From: Pelomonas sp965229315
GTDB lineage: Bacteria; Pseudomonadota; Gammaproteobacteria; Burkholderiales; Burkholderiaceae_C
DNA length: 64,000 bases
NCBI RefSeq assembly: GCF_965229315.1
Contig: NZ_CBDDJA010000002.1
Span: 1,240,001 to 1,304,000, forward strand
Direction: 5' to 3'
The notes below the pieces were generated by a model, which was not told the origin of the DNA, did not search any database, and saw only the letters and a list, made by a program, of their open reading frames with translations. The position numbers were made by a program, and so were the translations under genes. Of this stretch, positions 1 through 9,863 are shown piece after piece (position 1 is the stretch's first letter; the number at the start of each line of letters is the position of its first letter).

Positions 1-1
1 C

Positions 2-250
2 CGCCGCGTCAACGAGATCGACGGTGAACCCGCGGTCTTCTACTTCCACCCCTGGGAGATCGACGCCGGGCAGCCACGCGTTGCCGGCATCGATGCCAAG
101 ACGCGCTTTCGCCACTACGTCAACATCCCGCGCACGCATGGCCGCATCGCGCGGCTGCTGGAAGACTTCCGCTGGGGACGCATGGACGAGATCTTCCTGG
201 GCCGCGAGGCCAGCCCGCGTGCTTCGGCACCCTCGCTGAGCCGGGCCTGA
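2..250 (+). CDS. XrtA-associated polysaccharide deacetylase, C-terminal end (5' truncated by window)
   Basis: Only the last 82 codons are present; the gene enters from the left edge in the frame that ends with TGA at 248-250. The translation contains FYFHPWEIDAGQPRV followed by RFRHYVNIPRT and a conserved LLEDFRW. These are typical of the C-terminal DUF3473 extension of the polysaccharide deacetylase found in exosortase A loci (family TIGR03006 from memory). The NodB catalytic domain would lie upstream, outside the window. It would be expected to de-N-acetylate the exported glycan, but that rests on family knowledge. The next gene starts at the base after its stop, so the two are probably co-transcribed. 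Confidence 0.85.
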   Translation, partial: RRVNEIDGEPAVFYFHPWEIDAGQPRVAGIDAKTRFRHYVNIPRTHGRIARLLEDFRWGRMDEIFLGREASPRASAPSLSRA

Positions 251-1300
251 ATGAGCTCTCCCCTCCGCATTGCGCGCCTGGCCGCGCAAGACCAGGCCTT
301 GTCCGCGCGCTGGGACGCATTCGTCTTCGCCCATCCACAGGCCACGTTCTTCCACCGCAGCGGTTGGCTGCGCGTCATCGAGAAGAGCTTTGGTCACCGC
401 GGCTTCTTCCTCTACGCCGAGCGTGACGGCGTCATCGAGGGCGTGCTGCCGCTCGCCGAGGTCAAGAGCCGGCTGTTCGGCCATGCCGTGACCAGCCTCC
501 CGTTCGCCGTCTACGGCGGCGTCGCGGCGCTGAACGACGAGGCCGCGGCGGCGCTCGAAGCCGAAGCCGAGAAGATCGCCCGAGGGCAGGGCGCCGAGCA
601 CCTCGAATACCGCAACCTCGGCGTCACGCGCCATGCCGACTGGCCGCGGCAGGACCTCTACGTGACCTTTCGCAAGGCCATCCTGCCCGACGAGGAGGCC
701 AACATGCTGGCCATCCCGCGCAAGCAGCGGGCGATGGTGCGCAAGGGGATCAAGAACGAACTCAAGGCCGAGGTCGATGCCAGCGTCGAGCGCTTCTTCG
801 ACCTGTATGCGGACAACGTGCATCGCCATGGCACGCCGGCCATGCCGAAGAAGTACTTTCAGGCACTGCTGGACGAGTTCGGCCCGGATGCCGAGGTGCT
901 GACCGTCACGGCCCCCGACGGCCGGCCGCTGTCCGCCGTGCTGAGCTTCTACTTCCGCGACGAGGTGCTGCCCTACTACGCAGGCGACGACGAGGCCGCG
1001 CGCGACCTCGCCGCCAACGACTTCAAGTACTGGGAGCTGATGCGCCGGGCCTGCGCGCGTGGCCTCAAGGTCTTCGACTACGGCCGCAGCAAGCATGGCA
1101 CCGGCTCGTTCTCGTTCAAGAAGAACTGGGGCTTCGAGCCGCAGCCGCTGTCCTACGAGTACCGGCTGTTCAAGCGCGAGGCGATTCCGCAGAACAACCC
1201 GAACAACCCGAAGTACCAGTTGCTGATCAAGGCCTGGCGCAGGCTGCCCATCGGCGTCGCGAACTGGCTCGGGCCCTTCATCGTGAAGAACCTGGGCTGA
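251..1300 (+). CDS. FemAB-related protein, PEP-CTERM/XrtA system-associated
   Basis: The protein has 349 residues, and its ATG immediately follows the stop of the deacetylase. It has the GNAT-like FemAB fold: an N-terminal acceptor half with TFFHRSGWLRVIEKSFGH, then a second half with LSFYFRDEVLPYYAGD and KYWELMRRACARGLKVFDYGRSK, a hallmark of the XrtA-associated FemAB family (TIGR03019). FemAB proteins transfer amino acids or acyl groups to amines in cell-wall or envelope acceptors. The acceptor here is unknown and is probably part of the XrtA glycan or its carrier. It is one of three FemAB-like proteins in the locus. Length is normal and no defect is seen. Confidence 0.88.
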   Translation: MSSPLRIARLAAQDQALSARWDAFVFAHPQATFFHRSGWLRVIEKSFGHRGFFLYAERDGVIEGVLPLAEVKSRLFGHAVTSLPFAVYGGVAALNDEAAAALEAEAEKIARGQGAEHLEYRNLGVTRHADWPRQDLYVTFRKAILPDEEANMLAIPRKQRAMVRKGIKNELKAEVDASVERFFDLYADNVHRHGTPAMPKKYFQALLDEFGPDAEVLTVTAPDGRPLSAVLSFYFRDEVLPYYAGDDEAARDLAANDFKYWELMRRACARGLKVFDYGRSKHGTGSFSFKKNWGFEPQPLSYEYRLFKREAIPQNNPNNPKYQLLIKAWRRLPIGVANWLGPFIVKNLG

Positions 1301-1384
1301 GATGAGCATGCGGCCACGTGCACGTCACGCATTGCACCCGGAGGGCGCGCAGCCGCGTTATCCGACGGCCGGGCGGCGCTGACC

Positions 1385-2578
1385 TTGAAGATCCTCTTCC
1401 TGGTCCATCGCCTGCCTTACCCGCCCAACAAGGGCGACAAGGTGCGCTCCTACCATGTGCTCAAGCACCTGGCGGCGCGGCACGAGGTCCATCTCGGCAC
1501 CTTCATCGACGACCCCGACGACGAGCAGCACCTGCCCCGCGTTCGCGAGATGTGCGCCAGCCTGCACGCCGCGCGACTGAACCCACGTACCGCCAAGCTG
1601 TTGAGCCTGCGCGGCCTGCTGACCGGCGAAGCGCTGAGCCTGCCCTACTACCGCGACGCCGGCCTGCAGGCCTGGGTGGACGGCACGGCGGCACGCGTCG
1701 GCTTCGATGCCATCGTCGTGTTCAGCGGCGTGATGGCGCAATACACGCGAGGCCTGGCCGGCGTGAAGACGCTGGTGGACTTCGTCGACGTCGACTCCGC
1801 CAAGTGGCGCGACTACGCGCCCGAGCATGCCTGGCCGATGTCCTGGCTGTACCGCCGCGAGTTCGCCAGGCTGCTGGGCTTCGAGCAGCGCGTGGCCGAG
1901 GCCGCCGACTGCAGCTTCTTCGTCACCGACAACGAGGTCGCGTTGTTCCGCGAGCTCAGCCCCGGCCGCACCCTGCGTCTGGCGCCTTTGGGCAACGGTG
2001 TCGATGCCGACTTCTTCACGCCGGACGCATCCCGGGCCACGCCGTTCGTGGCCGATGAGCTGCCGCTGGTGTTTACTGGTGCGATGGACTATTGGCCCAA
2101 CGTCGATGCGGTGACCTGGTTCGCCAGCGACATCCTGCCGGCGCTGCGCGAACGCTTTCCGGCATTGCGTTTACACATCGTCGGCCGCAGCCCGGCGCCG
2201 GCCGTGCAGGCGCTGGCGGGCGAGGCCGTCAACGTGACCGGCACCGTGCCGGACGTGCGCCCCTACCTTCAGCACGCCGCGGCCGTCGTCGCGCCGCTGC
2301 GGCTGGCGCGCGGCATCCAGAACAAGGTACTGGAGGCCATGGCCATGGCGCGGCCGGTGGTGGCCGCCGGCAGCTGCGTGCGCGCCATCACGGCGGACGT
2401 CGGGGTCGGGCTACTGCCGGCCGACACCGAGAGCGAGTATGTCGAACGTGTCGGCACGCTGCTGGCCGACCCGGCAGCCGCCGACGCCGCGGGTCGCGCT
2501 GCGCGCGAATTCGTGCTGGACGCCTACAGCTGGGACGCGCACCTGGCCGGGCTGGACCGCCACCTGGAGGCCGCATGA
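1385..2578 (+). CDS. XrtA system glycosyltransferase (TIGR03087 type)
   Basis: A GT4-like glycosyltransferase of 397 residues beginning MKILFLVHRLPYPPNKGDK, which closely matches the exosortase-A-associated sugar transferase family TIGR03087. The C-terminal half carries the GT-B nucleotide-sugar site (TGAMDYWPN, then a conserved ARGIQNKVLEAMAMARPVV). The start is a TTG at 1385; no in-frame ATG gives this conserved N-terminus. An 84-bp spacer separates it from the FemAB gene, and its stop overlaps the xrtA start by four bases (ATGA). It probably adds a sugar to the lipid-linked precursor at the inner face of the membrane; donor and acceptor are unknown. Confidence 0.9.
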   Translation: MKILFLVHRLPYPPNKGDKVRSYHVLKHLAARHEVHLGTFIDDPDDEQHLPRVREMCASLHAARLNPRTAKLLSLRGLLTGEALSLPYYRDAGLQAWVDGTAARVGFDAIVVFSGVMAQYTRGLAGVKTLVDFVDVDSAKWRDYAPEHAWPMSWLYRREFARLLGFEQRVAEAADCSFFVTDNEVALFRELSPGRTLRLAPLGNGVDADFFTPDASRATPFVADELPLVFTGAMDYWPNVDAVTWFASDILPALRERFPALRLHIVGRSPAPAVQALAGEAVNVTGTVPDVRPYLQHAAAVVAPLRLARGIQNKVLEAMAMARPVVAAGSCVRAITADVGVGLLPADTESEYVERVGTLLADPAAADAAGRAAREFVLDAYSWDAHLAGLDRHLEAA

Positions 2579-4134
2579 TCCACCTGCCCAAGCCCTGGCG
2601 ACTGCCGCTGCTGGGCCTGGTCCTGTCGTGGGTGTTTCTCACGGCGCTGTACTTCTCGACCGGCGCGGCCATGGTCGAGATCTGGAACCGCTCGGAGACC
2701 TTTGCCCACGCCTGGGTCGTGCCGCCCATCTCGACCTGGCTGGTCTGGCGCCGCCGTGCTGAACTCGCGTCCGTCACGCCGCAGCCCGCGCCTGTGTGGC
2801 TGCTGTGGCTGCTGCCGCTGGGCGTGCTCTGGCTGCTGGGTGACCTGGCTGCCGCCAACGCGGCGACGCAGTTCGCACTGGTGGGCATGGGCGTGACCCT
2901 GGTGCCGGCTTTCATTGGCAAGCAGGCCGCCGGCCGCATCGCCTTCCCGCTGGGGTTCCTGTTCTTCGCCGTGCCCTTCGGCGACTTCCTGACGCCCTGG
3001 CTGATGGAGCGCACGGCGGACTTCACGGTCGTCGCGCTGCGCGCCACCGGTGTACCGGTGTTCCGCGAGGGGCTGGAGTTCGTCATCCCGACGGGAAGTT
3101 GGTCCGTCGTGCAGGCCTGCAGCGGCATCCGCTACCTGATGGCCTCGGTGATGGTGGGCACGCTGTTCGCGTACCTGAACTACCGCGGCAACCGCAAGCG
3201 CTGGGCCTTCGTCGGGGTGGCGATCGTCACGCCGCTGGTGGCCAACTGGCTGCGCGCCTACATGATCGTCATGCTGGGGCACCTGTCCGGCAACAAGCTC
3301 GCCGTGGGGGTGGACCACATCATCTACGGCTGGGTGTTCTTCGGCCTCATCATGCTGGCGATGTTCATGATCGGGGCGCGCTGGTCGGACCCTGATCCCG
3401 AGCCCGTGTTGGCGTCGCCAGGCGAAGCCCGTCCGGCCGCCTCGCGCAGCCGACTTGCCATGGTGACCGTGGCGGCCATGCTGCTGTTGGTGCAGCCGAT
3501 CGGCTTGCGCGTCCAGGCGATGCAGGCCGGGCCGCACGGCAAGCCGGAGCTGACGGCACCGTCATTGCCTGGCTTGACCTGGTCTGCCGAGCCCTTGAGC
3601 AGTTGGAAGCCCAATTTCAAGAATGCGGCGGCGTCGCTGCATGGGCGCTTTGAGCCTGCCGCAGCGAGTAGTGCTCCTGTCGGCGTCTTCATCGGGTACT
3701 ACCGGGACCAGCGCTACGGTCGCCAACTGGTCACGTCGACCAACCAGCTGGTGGGCGGTGAGGAAGCCAAGGACTGGTCGCAAACGTCCGCGGGCCGCAC
3801 CGAAGTTGATGGGCAGGCATGGCGCACTGCCGAGCTGCGCGGCCAGGCGCTCAACCAGGTCAGCGGTGGTGGCGCCACGGCGCCGCGTCTGCGTGTCTGG
3901 CACATCTACTGGATCAACGGCAAGCCGTTCACCAGCGACTGGCAGGCCAAGCTCTACGGCGCCTGGCAGGGCATGCTCGGTCAGGGTGACGATGCCGCCG
4001 TTGTCGTCATCTATGCCGACAAGGCGGCTGCGGGCTCGGACGACGAGCTCTTGCGCGGCTTCCTTGACGCGCACTGGGTCTCGCTGGACATCGCTCTGCG
4101 GGTCATTCGGGACCGCAACCCACACGCCGGGTGA
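2575..4134 (+). CDS. xrtA: Exosortase A fused to EpsI domain
   Basis: 519 residues from the ATG overlapping the previous stop. The first ~300 residues are a polytopic membrane protein with the exosortase active site: Cys182 in VVQACSGIRYL, Arg227 in ANWLRAYMIVML and His248 in VGVDHIIYGW. Exosortase A is a transpeptidase-like membrane enzyme that recognises the PEP-CTERM sorting signal of exported proteins and probably attaches them to a glycan or lipid. Residues about 330-519 form a periplasmic EpsI domain (VGVFIGYYRDQRYGRQLV, later VWHIYWINGKPFTSDW). In other genomes EpsI is a separate protein; here it is fused. It lies in the middle of the glycan operon. All three catalytic residues are present. 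Confidence 0.95.
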   Translation: MIHLPKPWRLPLLGLVLSWVFLTALYFSTGAAMVEIWNRSETFAHAWVVPPISTWLVWRRRAELASVTPQPAPVWLLWLLPLGVLWLLGDLAAANAATQFALVGMGVTLVPAFIGKQAAGRIAFPLGFLFFAVPFGDFLTPWLMERTADFTVVALRATGVPVFREGLEFVIPTGSWSVVQACSGIRYLMASVMVGTLFAYLNYRGNRKRWAFVGVAIVTPLVANWLRAYMIVMLGHLSGNKLAVGVDHIIYGWVFFGLIMLAMFMIGARWSDPDPEPVLASPGEARPAASRSRLAMVTVAAMLLLVQPIGLRVQAMQAGPHGKPELTAPSLPGLTWSAEPLSSWKPNFKNAAASLHGRFEPAAASSAPVGVFIGYYRDQRYGRQLVTSTNQLVGGEEAKDWSQTSAGRTEVDGQAWRTAELRGQALNQVSGGGATAPRLRVWHIYWINGKPFTSDWQAKLYGAWQGMLGQGDDAAVVVIYADKAAAGSDDELLRGFLDAHWVSLDIALRVIRDRNPHAG

Positions 4135-4175
4135 CAATCTTTCTTTCCAAAAATCACATCCAAGAGAAACGATTC

Positions 4176-5456
<1,281 letters not shown>

Positions 5457-5470
5457 GTCGCGAGTCGGCC

Positions 5471-6298
5471 GTGTCGGCGCAGCCGCTGGTCTCGATCTGC
5501 ATTCCGACCTACAAGGGCGGCGCCTATCTGGCCGCGGCCATCGACTCGGTGCTGTCGCAGACCCTGACGGATTTCGAACTCGTCGTCGTGGACGACAACT
5601 CGCCCGATGACACGGCGGATATCGTTGCGGGATTCGACGATGCACGGCTGGTCTACGAACGCAATCCTGCCAACCTGGGCCCCCAGGGAAACTGGAACCG
5701 TTGCCTGCAACTTGCGCGGGGCCGCTACTTCAAACTCCTGCCGCACGATGACCTGCTGATGCCAGCCTGCCTTGAACAGCAGGTTGCCATTCTTGAGGCC
5801 GACGCTCGCCATGAACTGGCCCTCGTGTTCGGTGCCCGGGACGTGATCGGCCCGGATGGGCGTGTGCTGACCTCCAGGCATTACGGGAGCGCGGGCAGCC
5901 AACGGCTGACGGCGCAGGCGGTGCGCGCGCAATGCGCTCGTCGCGGCACCAATGTGCTTGGCGAGCCAGGCAGCGTGATGTTCCGTCGCGAGCTGGCTCG
6001 GCGCATTGGGCCATTCGACGCGCGCCATCCCTACGTCATCGACATGGACTACTGGTTGCGTCTGCTCGATCACGGCGATGCCTATTACTGCGATCAAATA
6101 CTCTCGGCCTTCCGTGTCTCGCGCGAGCAGTGGAGTGTGCGGCTGGGGCAGCAGCAGGCAGACGATTTTCGTCAGTGCATGCGGCAGCATCTTGACCGCA
6201 CCGGTTCTCGCCTCCATCCCCTGGATCGTGGCATCGGCTGGGTCACGCCGGTGCTCAACAACTGGGGCCGACGCCTCTTCTATCGGTTTTATCTGTGA
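5471..6298 (+). CDS. Family 2 glycosyltransferase
   Basis: A GT-A fold glycosyltransferase of about 275 residues. It opens with PLVSICIPTYKGGAYLAAA and has the GT2 motifs VVVDDNSPDDT (nucleotide binding) and LLPHDDLLMP (metal-binding position). The start is uncertain: GTG at 5471 leaves a short gap after tviB, whereas GTG at 5444 would overlap tviB. Its stop overlaps the start of the methyltransferase (TGATG). From here to about 9863 the codon usage looks less GC-biased than in the conserved XrtA genes, which suggests a strain-variable cassette. Donor and linkage cannot be assigned. Confidence 0.85.
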   Translation: MSAQPLVSICIPTYKGGAYLAAAIDSVLSQTLTDFELVVVDDNSPDDTADIVAGFDDARLVYERNPANLGPQGNWNRCLQLARGRYFKLLPHDDLLMPACLEQQVAILEADARHELALVFGARDVIGPDGRVLTSRHYGSAGSQRLTAQAVRAQCARRGTNVLGEPGSVMFRRELARRIGPFDARHPYVIDMDYWLRLLDHGDAYYCDQILSAFRVSREQWSVRLGQQQADDFRQCMRQHLDRTGSRLHPLDRGIGWVTPVLNNWGRRLFYRFYL

Positions 6299-6933
6299 TG
6301 AATAACGTCGCACCCGCGCCCTCCGAGGGCTTCGGCGAAGTCTACGCAGAAGAACAGTTGCGCCGCAGCCGCCACCCGCTGCGGCGCTTCATCAAGGGCT
6401 TCTACTTGCGCAGCGTCCTTGAACATGTGCAAGGGCCGACGATCGATTTTGGTTGTGGCGCCGGACAGCTGCTGGAGCGACTACCGCCCGGTTCCACCGG
6501 CCTGGAACTCAATCCCTTCCTCATCCGGAACCTGACCGGTCGTGGCCTGGACGCCCGGGCGTCCACCGCCGACGAGGCCGCTTTTGATCTGCAAAGCCTG
6601 GAGCCCGGACGCTACCGTACGCTGGTGATCTCGCACGTGCTCGAGCATTTGCCGGATCCGACCGCCATGTTTGGTCGTCTGCTGCGCGCCTGCCGCCGTC
6701 TGGGCCTGCAGCGTGTCATCGTGATCGTGCCTGGAGCCAAGGGCTATGCATCGGATGCCACACACCGGTGCTTCATCGACTGGAACTACGCCCAGAGCCA
6801 TGGCTGGCAGCAACTCGAAGGCTTCCAGCTCAGCCGCCGGCGCTTCTTCCCCTGGCCTCAAGAGACGGGAGGCAACTGGTTTGTCTACAACGAGATGCAA
6901 ATGGTCTTTGACGACATGACGCCGTTGCGATGA
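6298..6933 (+). CDS. Class I SAM-dependent methyltransferase
   Basis: 211 residues from ATG 6298; a GTG one codon earlier is also possible. The SAM-binding motif I is TIDFGCGAGQLLERLP, followed by a short acidic segment and the LVISHVLEHLPDP motif common in methyltransferases of polysaccharide clusters (Methyltransf_11/23-like). It overlaps the GT2 gene before it and GtrA after it (ATGA), so it is translationally coupled within the glycan operon. A role in methylating a sugar or a lipid-linked intermediate is inferred from context; no substrate-specific feature is recognised. Confidence 0.8.
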   Translation: MNNVAPAPSEGFGEVYAEEQLRRSRHPLRRFIKGFYLRSVLEHVQGPTIDFGCGAGQLLERLPPGSTGLELNPFLIRNLTGRGLDARASTADEAAFDLQSLEPGRYRTLVISHVLEHLPDPTAMFGRLLRACRRLGLQRVIVIVPGAKGYASDATHRCFIDWNYAQSHGWQQLEGFQLSRRRFFPWPQETGGNWFVYNEMQMVFDDMTPLR

Positions 6934-7331
6934 CGGTGATGAAAGGCATTTTCCGCCTGGAGTTGCTGCGGTTCATCCTGGTGGGTTGTGTCAACACGGC
7001 GTTCAGCTATTCGCTGTATGCCTTGTTTCTATGGTGCGGACTTCATTTCGCGTCCGCGAACCTTCTCGCCTTCGTCATCAGCCTGTTGTTCAGTTTCTGG
7101 ATGCAGGGCCGCTGGGTGTTCAGGCATCTCGCCTGGCAACGCCTGTGGCGATTCGTGCTGGCATGGTGCGCCATCTATCTTGTCAACATCGGATTGATTG
7201 CGCTCATTATTTCTGCAGGGCTTACCCCCTATGAAGCGGGTGCCTTGGCATTGGTGCCAGTCACGCTGATGTCTTATGTCATACAAAAGCTGATAGTGTT
7301 CCGTCGATCAGAAATTCAGCGCTCTATTTGA
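6930..7331 (+). CDS. GtrA family small membrane protein
   Basis: A protein of 133 residues with four predicted hydrophobic segments. It opens with the GtrA-like pattern FILVGCVNTAFSYSLYALF and ends ALVPVTLMSYVIQKLIVF. GtrA proteins are thought to flip the undecaprenyl-phosphate-linked sugar made by a GtrB partner, so that a GT-C enzyme can use it at the periplasmic face. The following two genes encode exactly such partners, a GtrB-like GT2 and a GT-C-like membrane protein, so 6930-9863 forms a three-component glycan side-chain module. The start codon overlaps the methyltransferase stop. Confidence 0.88.
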   Translation: MTVMKGIFRLELLRFILVGCVNTAFSYSLYALFLWCGLHFASANLLAFVISLLFSFWMQGRWVFRHLAWQRLWRFVLAWCAIYLVNIGLIALIISAGLTPYEAGALALVPVTLMSYVIQKLIVFRRSEIQRSI

Positions 7332-7344
7332 CAGGAAAGTACAG

Positions 7345-8283
7345 ATGGGTATTCGACTGAGCATTGTGGTGCCTTGCTACAACGAAGAGGCAGTGCTTCC
7401 CGAGACGGCCCGTCGTTTGCGGCTGCTGCTGGATCGCATCTACGCCAGCGGGTTGATCACGGGCGACAGCGCGGTGTATTTCGTCGACGACGGCAGTCGC
7501 GATGCCACCTGGACCACCATCACCACGCTCAATGGCCAGGATCCGCGCCTGCGGGGTATCAAGCTGTCACGCAATCAAGGCCATCAGGCCGCGTTGCTGG
7601 CGGGTCTGTTGACGGTCGAGGGGGATGCCGTCGTCAGCATCGATGCGGATCTGCAGGACGACATCAGCGTGATCGAGGCCATGGTGAAAGAGCATGTCGC
7701 CGGTGCCGAGGTCGTCTATGGCGTCCGTGATTCGAGAGCGACCGACACGGCTTTCAAGCGTCGGACAGCGTTGTTGTACTACCAGTTGATGCGGCGCTTT
7801 GGCGTGGAACTGGTGCACAACCATGCGGACTTTCGCTTGCTGAGTCGCAGGGCCGTCGAGGCCCTGCGGCAGTATGGCGAAGTCAATATTTTTCTGCGCG
7901 GCATCATCCCGATGATCGGCTATCGCGCGGCCACGGTGAAATACGACAGGGCCGAGCGATTTGCCGGCGTTTCAAAATATCCCCTGCGCAAGATGCTCGC
8001 CTTCGCTTTGGAAGGCGTCACGTCGTTGAGCGTGGTGCCTTTGAGAATCATCACGCTGCTGGGGTTCCTGGTGTCGATGTTCAGTTTCTTCATGATCATC
8101 TTCGTCCTCTATGGGACCCTGGTTGTGAAGGCTGTCATTCCCGGCTGGGCTTCATCGGTGGTGCCGATCTACTTTCTGGGCGGTATCCAGCTGCTCGCGA
8201 TCGGCATCCTCGGTGAGTACATCGGCAAGATCTATCTCGAATCCAAGGCCAGGCCCAGGTTCTTCATCGAGTCCACCTTGTGA
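7345..8283 (+). CDS. GtrB/DPM1-like family 2 glycosyltransferase with C-terminal membrane anchor
   Basis: 312 residues; ATG 7345 follows a GGAAAG ribosome site. The GT2 domain opens with LSIVVPCYNEEAVLPETA, and has FVDDGSRDATW and the DADLQDD signature typical of enzymes that load a sugar onto undecaprenyl or dolichyl phosphate. Two transmembrane helices follow from about residue 230, ending IGILGEYIGKIYLESKARP, as in GtrB, ArnC and YkoT. It presumably makes the undecaprenyl-phosphate sugar that the upstream GtrA protein flips. The nature of the sugar is unknown. Confidence 0.88.
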   Translation: MGIRLSIVVPCYNEEAVLPETARRLRLLLDRIYASGLITGDSAVYFVDDGSRDATWTTITTLNGQDPRLRGIKLSRNQGHQAALLAGLLTVEGDAVVSIDADLQDDISVIEAMVKEHVAGAEVVYGVRDSRATDTAFKRRTALLYYQLMRRFGVELVHNHADFRLLSRRAVEALRQYGEVNIFLRGIIPMIGYRAATVKYDRAERFAGVSKYPLRKMLAFALEGVTSLSVVPLRIITLLGFLVSMFSFFMIIFVLYGTLVVKAVIPGWASSVVPIYFLGGIQLLAIGILGEYIGKIYLESKARPRFFIESTL

Positions 8284-9863
8284 CTGCCGTGTTCGCGCTT
8301 CGGTCAGAAGACGTGAACTGGCGCCGCCTGGGCATCTGCGCCGCCATCGCGTTGATGACGCTGCTGGCGTTGGCGCTGGCTGTTCGCAACGAACTCGGTG
8401 ACCGCCTTGATCTCCCGCTCCAGTGGGACGAACTGTTCTTCTTGACCTGCACGGCACGCGAGCAGGTGGAGGGCGGCATGCCATGGGCAGGGTGTCATGA
8501 CAACAAGGGCCCGCTGATCTATGTGTTGTATGCCCTGCTGCTGAATCCGGAGCAGCTTTATGACATGGCGCGGCTGAAGTACGCCGCGTTCGGCTTCAGC
8601 GCAGCGATCCTGGCGGCCGGCAGCGCTCTTGCGTGGCGCGCAGGCGGTCGCTGGGCGGCCTTCATCTTCCTTTCTTTGCTTGGCTTGCATTGGGCATCGT
8701 CGCCGGTGTTGATGGCATTGAAGACCGAACAACTCGGCATGTTGCTGATGCTGCTTGGGCTTGTCGTGCTGCCGACCCTGATCGGGGCATCAGGGCGCGA
8801 CAGGCCGCTGTTGGCTGGCGTGCTGTTCGGGCTGTCCTTGTTGGCCAAGCAGGTGTTCGTCATTCCGCTGGTCGTGTTGGTGATCGGGCTTTGGGCAACG
8901 GCGGCAGCGCAACGCGTCAAGCTGAGCGTGTGGATGCTGGCAGGTGTCTGCCTGCCTTTTGTGTTCAGCCTGGCCTATTTCTGGCAAGCCGGCCGGCTCG
9001 AGGATCATCTGGCCAGCCTGGTGTTGCACGTCACGATGTACGCCAGCCCTGACCCGGCCACGTTCATCCAGCGGTGGTCCTGGCGCTTCGGTGGCTTGGC
9101 CGTCGCGCTGACAAGTTATCCCGTGTTCGGCTCATTGCTGGCGCTGCTCGCCGCAGGGCTTGCGCTGCGCTGGCGCTGGATGTGCAGCCTGGCCCCTGCG
9201 GGGCTGCTGTTCCTGGTGCTGGGCCTGTTGCTGATCGGGCTGTTGACGCCGATGCTGATGGCTCAACATTTGGCCCCCTTTTTCGTGGAGTCGGCCGTGC
9301 TCGCGGGAGTGGTCGCAGGCCGCTACCTCACCGAGCACGGCACCACGCCCGCGGCCGATGCGCTCGGCATGGGCTGGGCGATCTGCGGCTTGGCCGTCGT
9401 GCTCACGGTCTGGTTCGGCCCCGCCGGACGGGCGGAGACGGGCCGGGCGTTCTACCGCTTCGAGAAACTGCCCGCCGCACAGACCCGCTACGCTTACGTG
9501 GCCGGCATATGGCCTGAGCTGTTTGTGACCAATGGGTTGTTGCCGGCGTCCGACGTCATGTATCCCACCGCCTTGCCGGGAGCGCCCAATTCGTGGTTCT
9601 TCACGCGGCCCGATCCGGCCACGCTCAAAGGGCGGATCGCGATCAAGAACTTTGAACGCAACGCGATATCGCTGATGGCAGACTTCAAGCGGACGCCGCC
9701 GTCTTACATCTATGTGTCGAACGACATGGCCCGCTCCCCGGGCCAGGCCAGGCCGACGGACATCCCGGTGCTGGCCGACTACATCGACAGCCACTGCAGC
9801 TATTTGCGGGAGATCGTTGGCGTCAAGCAGCATGCGGGTGTGATCTACCGTTGCCATCCCTGA
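8280..9863 (+). CDS. Polytopic membrane glycosyltransferase-like protein (GT39/GT-C type)
   Basis: 527 residues starting at a GTG that overlaps the preceding stop (GTGA). It has roughly ten hydrophobic segments. Near the N-terminus the pattern LPLQWDELFFLTCTA followed by CHDNKGPLIYVLYA recalls the first periplasmic loop of ArnT/PMT-like GT-C enzymes, where the Asp/Glu is catalytic and a K-P/G-P-L motif follows. The C-terminal 130 residues form a soluble, probably periplasmic domain (KLPAAQTRYAYVAGIWPEL). I infer that it transfers the sugar supplied by the GtrB/GtrA pair onto the glycan or a protein. The family match is by pattern only, so the exact function remains open. Confidence 0.65.
   Translation: MTAVFALRSEDVNWRRLGICAAIALMTLLALALAVRNELGDRLDLPLQWDELFFLTCTAREQVEGGMPWAGCHDNKGPLIYVLYALLLNPEQLYDMARLKYAAFGFSAAILAAGSALAWRAGGRWAAFIFLSLLGLHWASSPVLMALKTEQLGMLLMLLGLVVLPTLIGASGRDRPLLAGVLFGLSLLAKQVFVIPLVVLVIGLWATAAAQRVKLSVWMLAGVCLPFVFSLAYFWQAGRLEDHLASLVLHVTMYASPDPATFIQRWSWRFGGLAVALTSYPVFGSLLALLAAGLALRWRWMCSLAPAGLLFLVLGLLLIGLLTPMLMAQHLAPFFVESAVLAGVVAGRYLTEHGTTPAADALGMGWAICGLAVVLTVWFGPAGRAETGRAFYRFEKLPAAQTRYAYVAGIWPELFVTNGLLPASDVMYPTALPGAPNSWFFTRPDPATLKGRIAIKNFERNAISLMADFKRTPPSYIYVSNDMARSPGQARPTDIPVLADYIDSHCSYLREIVGVKQHAGVIYRCHP

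Noticed and set aside
1318..1342. Possible sigma-54 promoter (GTGCACG ... TTGCA) before the first XrtA glycosyltransferase
   Set aside because: The -24 GG is missing and the distance between the two elements is three bases too long. The similar spot at 11029-11046 lacks the -12 element.
2092..2574. Longer start for exosortase A (frame open from 2092)
   Set aside because: The extra 161 residues are a shadow of the upstream glycosyltransferase, rich in Arg/Gly/Ala. The ATG at 2575 with an ATGA overlap gives the family N-terminus.
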